From: QWHO01 sp039809865
GTDB lineage: Bacteria > Vulcanimicrobiota > Xenobia > Xenobiales > QWHO01
Length of the DNA stretch: 64,000 nucleotides
Assembly: GCA_039809865.1 (NCBI GenBank)
Contig: JBDHVW010000008.1
Coordinates: forward strand, 1-64,000
Direction: 5' to 3'
Notes under the pieces: generated by a model
What the model was told of the DNA's origin: nothing
Seen by the model: only the letters and a program-made list of their open reading frames with translations
Databases searched by the model: none
Program-made: the position numbers and the translations under genes
Shown: positions 60,769 to 64,000 of the stretch, in pieces
Position numbering within the stretch: position 1 is the stretch's first letter
Layout of the letters: every line of letters starts with the position of its first letter

Positions 60769-62505
60769 ATGAAGAACAGAACCGATATGACGCGGCGAGG
60801 CTCCTTGCTGGCAGTCGCCATCCTGGTCACCTCGATCCTGGTGCTGCTGGCCGCTATCGTCGGCTCGAGCACGGTGCTGCACATGCAGAACACCACCCAG
60901 GTCGGTGGCAAGAAGGAGGCTCGTTACGTCGCCTACTCCGGGTTGCAAGAAGCGATGGCCCAACTCTTGGAGGACGAGGCCAAGTGCGATCAGTGGCCCT
61001 ATGAGATCCAGGGCTTCATGCCCGGCGACTCGTCCCTGAAGTACGAGGTGAAGGTTTGGGCCAACATCTCCGGCTCGCGGGGAACTCCCACGGTTCCCGG
61101 GACCGACGTCACGGTTCCCTCGGGCGCCGCTTACATCGATTCGATGGGCTACCGGCTGGGCGTCAGCGGCCCCCGCACCAAGCTGATCGGCGGAATGGCC
61201 GGTCTGGCCTTCAAGAACAAGCCGGTCTTCGACCAGGCGGCCTTCGGCGATCTCTTCGTCGGTCTCTCCAGCGGCGCCTGGACCGATAGCTACGACTCCT
61301 GGGGAACGTACGGCGGTCCGCCCGCGGGCGCCCCCGGCGGTCTGTTCAGCCCACCCGGCCCGCCCGGCGGCAGCAACGGTGGGGGCAACAATGGCGGCGG
61401 GAACAATGGCGGGGGGAACAACGGCGGCAGTAACCCCACGGTCGGTGAGGGGACCATCGCCGGCTCCGGCTACATCGAAGTGTCGGGTGGCTCGTGGGTG
61501 GACGGCAACGCCGAACTCTCCCCCATCGCCAAGCTCAACTCGCTTTTCTCGGGCAATCCGCGCACGACCGGCACAGCGGCCGGCGGCTCCTCGACCAGTT
61601 TCACGACGGGCAGCTCCTCCACGGGTGCGGCCACCGGCAGCACCACGGGCTCGGGCAGCGCGGCGGGGCTGAGCACCACGGGCGGCTCCACCTCCGGAGG
61701 GAGCAACGACCGGGTGCGCCTCCTGGGCGGCATCCTGGCCGGCACCACCAAGACAGCGGCCGAGCCGACCGTGGTGCCCGCCTTCCGGGCTCCCTATCAG
61801 AAGACGCCTCAAGATCCGGATATCGATACCTCGACCCTGCCTCACAACTCCCCCGGCGGGGGCGGCGGTGGTGGCGGGAACGGGCGTGGCAACGGCAATC
61901 AGGGACCGCCCCCGCCGCCTCCTCCCCCGCCTCCGCCTCCCCAGGCCGAGCTCACCCCCAACATGACCTACAAGAGCGTCAAGGTGCCTCCGGGAGACCG
62001 CGTCAAGCTCAAGTCCGGCACCTACTACGTGTCCGACACGTTCACGGCTGACGGCGCCGAGATCGAGATCGACGCCGGAGCGGGGCCGGTCATCCTCTAC
62101 GTGGGCTACACGATGGACCTCAACAACGTCAACATCATCACCGACAAGCCGCGCGACCTGCAGATCTATTTCACCGACGAGGTCCCCGAAGGCGCCCGGA
62201 CCACCGCCGCGGGAACGGCCGTGGGCACCGCCCACGGCGTGGCCGACGGGACCGGCTCAGCGGCCAGCGAAGCGGCCATCAAGCCGGGCTCCCTCTTCAA
62301 GATCAAGGGCGGCAGCGGCACCTTCGTGGCGGCCGGACGCGACACCACCATCGCGATGGACGGCACCGAGGTCTTCGGCTCGGTCGTCGGACAGGTCGTC
62401 ACCGCCAACAACACCGCCATCCATTACGACAAGACTCTGAAAGGGATGCCGCTCGGCGGCGTCTCGGACTGGGTGCTCGAAGGGGTGCACGAGACTACGC
62501 GCTGA
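60769..62505 (+). CDS. PilX-like protein with Gly-Asn repeats, poly-proline and C-terminal beta-helix (578 aa)
   Basis: The start (RRGSLLAVAILVTSILVLLAAIVGSSTVL) is a prepilin-like signal, but +5 is not Glu. The first ~150 residues are PilX-like. Then low complexity: NNGGG repeats (61376-61434), Ser/Thr/Gly-rich stretches and twelve consecutive prolines (about 61908-61943). The last ~160 residues (LKSGTYYVSDTFTADG, GPVILYVGYTM, GTFVAAGRDTTIAMDG, AIHYDKTL) resemble the DUF7305 beta-helix of PilX-type proteins. The gene lies on the minor pilin message. Poly-Pro translation would need EF-P. Overlaps the convergent trpF by 11 nt. Confidence 0.8.
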   Translation: MKNRTDMTRRGSLLAVAILVTSILVLLAAIVGSSTVLHMQNTTQVGGKKEARYVAYSGLQEAMAQLLEDEAKCDQWPYEIQGFMPGDSSLKYEVKVWANISGSRGTPTVPGTDVTVPSGAAYIDSMGYRLGVSGPRTKLIGGMAGLAFKNKPVFDQAAFGDLFVGLSSGAWTDSYDSWGTYGGPPAGAPGGLFSPPGPPGGSNGGGNNGGGNNGGGNNGGSNPTVGEGTIAGSGYIEVSGGSWVDGNAELSPIAKLNSLFSGNPRTTGTAAGGSSTSFTTGSSSTGAATGSTTGSGSAAGLSTTGGSTSGGSNDRVRLLGGILAGTTKTAAEPTVVPAFRAPYQKTPQDPDIDTSTLPHNSPGGGGGGGGNGRGNGNQGPPPPPPPPPPPPQAELTPNMTYKSVKVPPGDRVKLKSGTYYVSDTFTADGAEIEIDAGAGPVILYVGYTMDLNNVNIITDKPRDLQIYFTDEVPEGARTTAAGTAVGTAHGVADGTGSAASEAAIKPGSLFKIKGGSGTFVAAGRDTTIAMDGTEVFGSVVGQVVTANNTAIHYDKTLKGMPLGGVSDWVLEGVHETTR

Positions 62506-63070
62506 GCGCCTCCCGGCAGAAAGCGCGAACGAGCTCCGGGTCCTTGCGCCCGGGGCTTTTTTCTACCCCGCTGGAGACGTCCACCCCGTAGGGTCGGAGC
62601 CGACGGATCGCCAGGGCCACGTTGCCCGGGTGCAGACCGCCCGCCAGCCAGAGCGGTCCCGGACAGGTCCACCCGCTCAGGATGGTCCAGTCGAAGGGCT
62701 CGCCGCCACCTGGAGTGGAGCCGTCCAGCAGGTAGGCCGCCGCCGAATAGTCGGTCAGACTGCGAAATCGGGCTCCCGGCAGCGCTTTCCAAACCCGGGC
62801 GGCGTAACGCGCGCACAACTCGGGGGGCTCTTGCCCGTGCAACTGCACCAGCGAGCACACCTGCAACGCTTGCTCGATCGCGTGCTCGGTTGGATCGACC
62901 AGCACGGCCACGGTGAGAAGCTCCCGCGCTAGCGCTGCCAGCTCGCGCGCCCGCTCCAGCGAGATCTGGCGCTTGCTGGGGGCCAGCACGAAACCCAGGG
63001 CGCTCGCCCCCGCCTCGATCGCCACGCGTACGTCGTCTTCGTGGGTGAGGCCGCAGATCTTGATCTTCAG
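62495..63070 (-). CDS. trpF: Phosphoribosylanthranilate isomerase, CTG start (191 aa)
   Basis: Opens PRA to CdRP in tryptophan synthesis. Motifs: KICGLTHEDDVR (catalytic Cys), GASALGFVLAPSKRQIS, VAVLVDPTEHAI, LVQLHGQEPPELC, LAGGLHPGNVALAIRRLRPYGVDVSSGVEKSPGRKD. Any ATG/GTG/TTG start (first is GTG 63025) would remove the catalytic KICGL strand. CTG 63070 gives LKIKICGL exactly, overlaps the stop of the upstream membrane gene as CTGA, and GAGG lies about 10 nt before it. So CTG is the best start. trpF sits apart from trpBA-aroF, beyond three pilin genes. Confidence 0.92.
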   Translation of the reverse strand: MKIKICGLTHEDDVRVAIEAGASALGFVLAPSKRQISLERARELAALARELLTVAVLVDPTEHAIEQALQVCSLVQLHGQEPPELCARYAARVWKALPGARFRSLTDYSAAAYLLDGSTPGGGEPFDWTILSGWTCPGPLWLAGGLHPGNVALAIRRLRPYGVDVSSGVEKSPGRKDPELVRAFCREALSA

Positions 63071-63477
63071 TTCAGATCGACCTCGCGCGCCGGAGTGGTG
63101 AGGTGCTCGCGAATGCGGCTCACCTCTTCTTGCTCCATGTCCTCGAAATAGCGCCGCAGGTTCCGCACGCCGTCGAGCACGTCCCAGACAGCCAGGATCA
63201 TGGCCACCACCACCAGCCCCATGACCCAGAGCCAGTGATTGAGCAGAGCCCGGGCCTCCTCGGGAGATTGCACCGGGCCGGGCGCGATCTTGCCAACGTG
63301 CACGAGCACGGCGATCACGATCATGATCAGGGCCCCGGTCAGACGTCGCAGCAGCCGCATCAGGGAGGCGCGCCGGCGGCGACGCTCCCGGGCATAGTGA
63401 GCCAGCTCGAGATGGATCAGAATGCAGCCCACCAGGCTCAATCCCAGAGGGAACAGGTAAAGACGAACCAGCTCCAT
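63067..63477 (-). CDS. Small membrane protein (136 aa), unknown function
   Basis: Three hydrophobic segments: LVRLYLFPLGLSLVGCILIHLEL, LTGALIMIVIAVLVHVGKI, and LNHWLWVMGLVVVAMILAVWDVL, with basic loops (YARERRRRRASLMRLLRRL). A hydrophilic acidic tail follows (RRYFEDMEQEEVSRIREHL). No family recognised. Its stop TGA overlaps the CTG start of trpF, so it drives trpF translation. Confidence 0.75.
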   Translation of the reverse strand: MELVRLYLFPLGLSLVGCILIHLELAHYARERRRRRASLMRLLRRLTGALIMIVIAVLVHVGKIAPGPVQSPEEARALLNHWLWVMGLVVVAMILAVWDVLDGVRNLRRYFEDMEQEEVSRIREHLTTPAREVDLN

Positions 63478-63517
63478 ACCCTTACAGGTTAACGCCCGCG
63501 ACAGGGACTGTCAAATT

Positions 63518-64000
63518 CTAAGCGGAGCGAACGCGATAGACCTGAATGGGCTCCTGACGGCCGCGCACGAAGAGAGAGCGGAGAGGCTCGGCCACGACCT
63601 CCTGATTGAGGCTGTCAGCGCTGATCAGGATTTCGTCCTGCAAATCGCGGGAGAGTTTTTCGAGGCGGGAGGCGCCGTGCATGAGCTCCTGACGGGCCAC
63701 GTCCTCCCACGAGTCGTTGGGACCGCGGTCGGGCAGGCGGCCGCCGAAGATGCCGGCCGAGAAGCTGGGGAGCCGCGACTCCAGGCTGTAACGTTGCAGC
63801 ACGGCCTGAATGCGCGTCTTCATAGTGCGGGCGGAGCGCACCGCGCGCACGCCGTGGTCGTCACCGCAGAAAGCGGCCAGCACCTTGGTGCCGTAACGCT
63901 CCAGCAGACGACCGGAATTGCTGCGCACACTGGTCTCGAGCTCCTCGACCAGCACGGCTTCGAGCTCGGTCGTCTCGAGCGGTCCTTTGTCGCGCGTCAG
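63518..64000 (-). CDS. Class III adenylate/guanylate cyclase domain protein, C-terminal part (partial)
   Basis: The frame stays open to the window end, so only the last ~160 residues are seen. LPSFSAGIFGG, ELMHGASRLEKLSRDLQDEILISADSLNQ and VRGRQEPIQVYRVRS match the second half of class III nucleotide cyclases (the NxxARL-type substrate segment and final vkGxxepxxvyxv strand). The substrate-binding Asn is His-Gly here (MHGASRLE), so catalysis is uncertain without the missing N-terminal metal Asp residues. It could be a degenerate regulatory cyclase domain. Confidence 0.65.
   Translation of the reverse strand: MTRDKGPLETTELEAVLVEELETSVRSNSGRLLERYGTKVLAAFCGDDHGVRAVRSARTMKTRIQAVLQRYSLESRLPSFSAGIFGGRLPDRGPNDSWEDVARQELMHGASRLEKLSRDLQDEILISADSLNQEVVAEPLRSLFVRGRQEPIQVYRVRSA

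Overview
The window is 64 kb of high-GC, tightly packed bacterial chromosome. It holds about 52 protein genes, no visible rRNA, tRNA or CRISPR, no intact insertion sequence, and almost no gap above 200 bp. The organism looks like a diderm heterotroph: it has LolA-like, RND/MMPL, Ni/Co transport, minor-pilin and PBP1A genes. The lineage is not clear from sequence alone. A kinase fused to a periplasmic-binding domain, CHAT peptidases, GTP-dependent PEPCK and giant repeat proteins suggest a little-studied phylum (Vulcanimicrobiota/Eremiobacterota- or Armatimonadota-like; inference only).

Layout. 0-6.9 kb: 3' end of glutamate synthase (gltB), a zinc-ribbon miniprotein, an ATP-grasp protein beside a Uma2 nuclease remnant, ModA with an extra C-terminal domain, a serine beta-lactamase-like hydrolase and a PilZ protein. 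6.9-17 kb: a 1799-residue repeat protein translationally coupled to a NicO-type Ni/Co transporter, then the convergent ECF cobalt transporter cbiM-cbiQ-cbiO and a methyltransferase. 17-28.5 kb: an MMPL/RND transporter, a universal stress protein, an operon of M13 peptidase, MFS transporter, CBS, STAS and a HEAT/propeller protein, then a LolA-like protein and a CCA-adding enzyme. 28.5-36 kb: a one-directional cassette of membrane protein, HtrA-like protease, LuxR regulator, secreted CHAT (caspase-like) protease and Ser/Thr kinase fused to an amino-acid-binding domain. 36-45.5 kb: PBP1A, pckG, an M61 peptidase, a DJ-1/PfpI protein and a phospholipase-D-like protein. 45.5-51.5 kb: a WD40 membrane protein, an S41 peptidase, a caleosin-like protein and TspO. 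51.5-56.7 kb: a probable selenoprotein behind a citrate synthase, a divergent HTH-citrate synthase, PilZ-like and AbiEii-like proteins and a His-tract/Gly-rich protein. 56.7-64 kb: trpB-trpA-aroF, three minor-pilin genes, trpF and a class III nucleotide cyclase running off the window.

Main discoveries. (1) The gene at 51569-52102 (minus) has an in-frame TGA at the second position of a CPVC-like redox motif, with a perfect 8-bp hairpin carrying a GGU loop just downstream; this reads as a new selenoprotein with a bacterial SECIS. (2) Three genes (trpF, tspO and the HEAT/propeller gene) can only be complete if they start at CTG inside a CTGA stop/start overlap. (3) A 91-nt element with three nested perfect stems (45536-45626) sits just upstream of the phospholipase-D-like gene. 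(4) A bacterial caleosin carries a second canonical EF-hand. (5) The protease/kinase cassette looks like an undescribed signalling and proteolysis system.

Many convergent neighbours overlap at their stop codons and many co-directional ones overlap by 4 bases (ATGA, GTGA, CTGA), which supports operon structure. Several genes probably use TTG starts.
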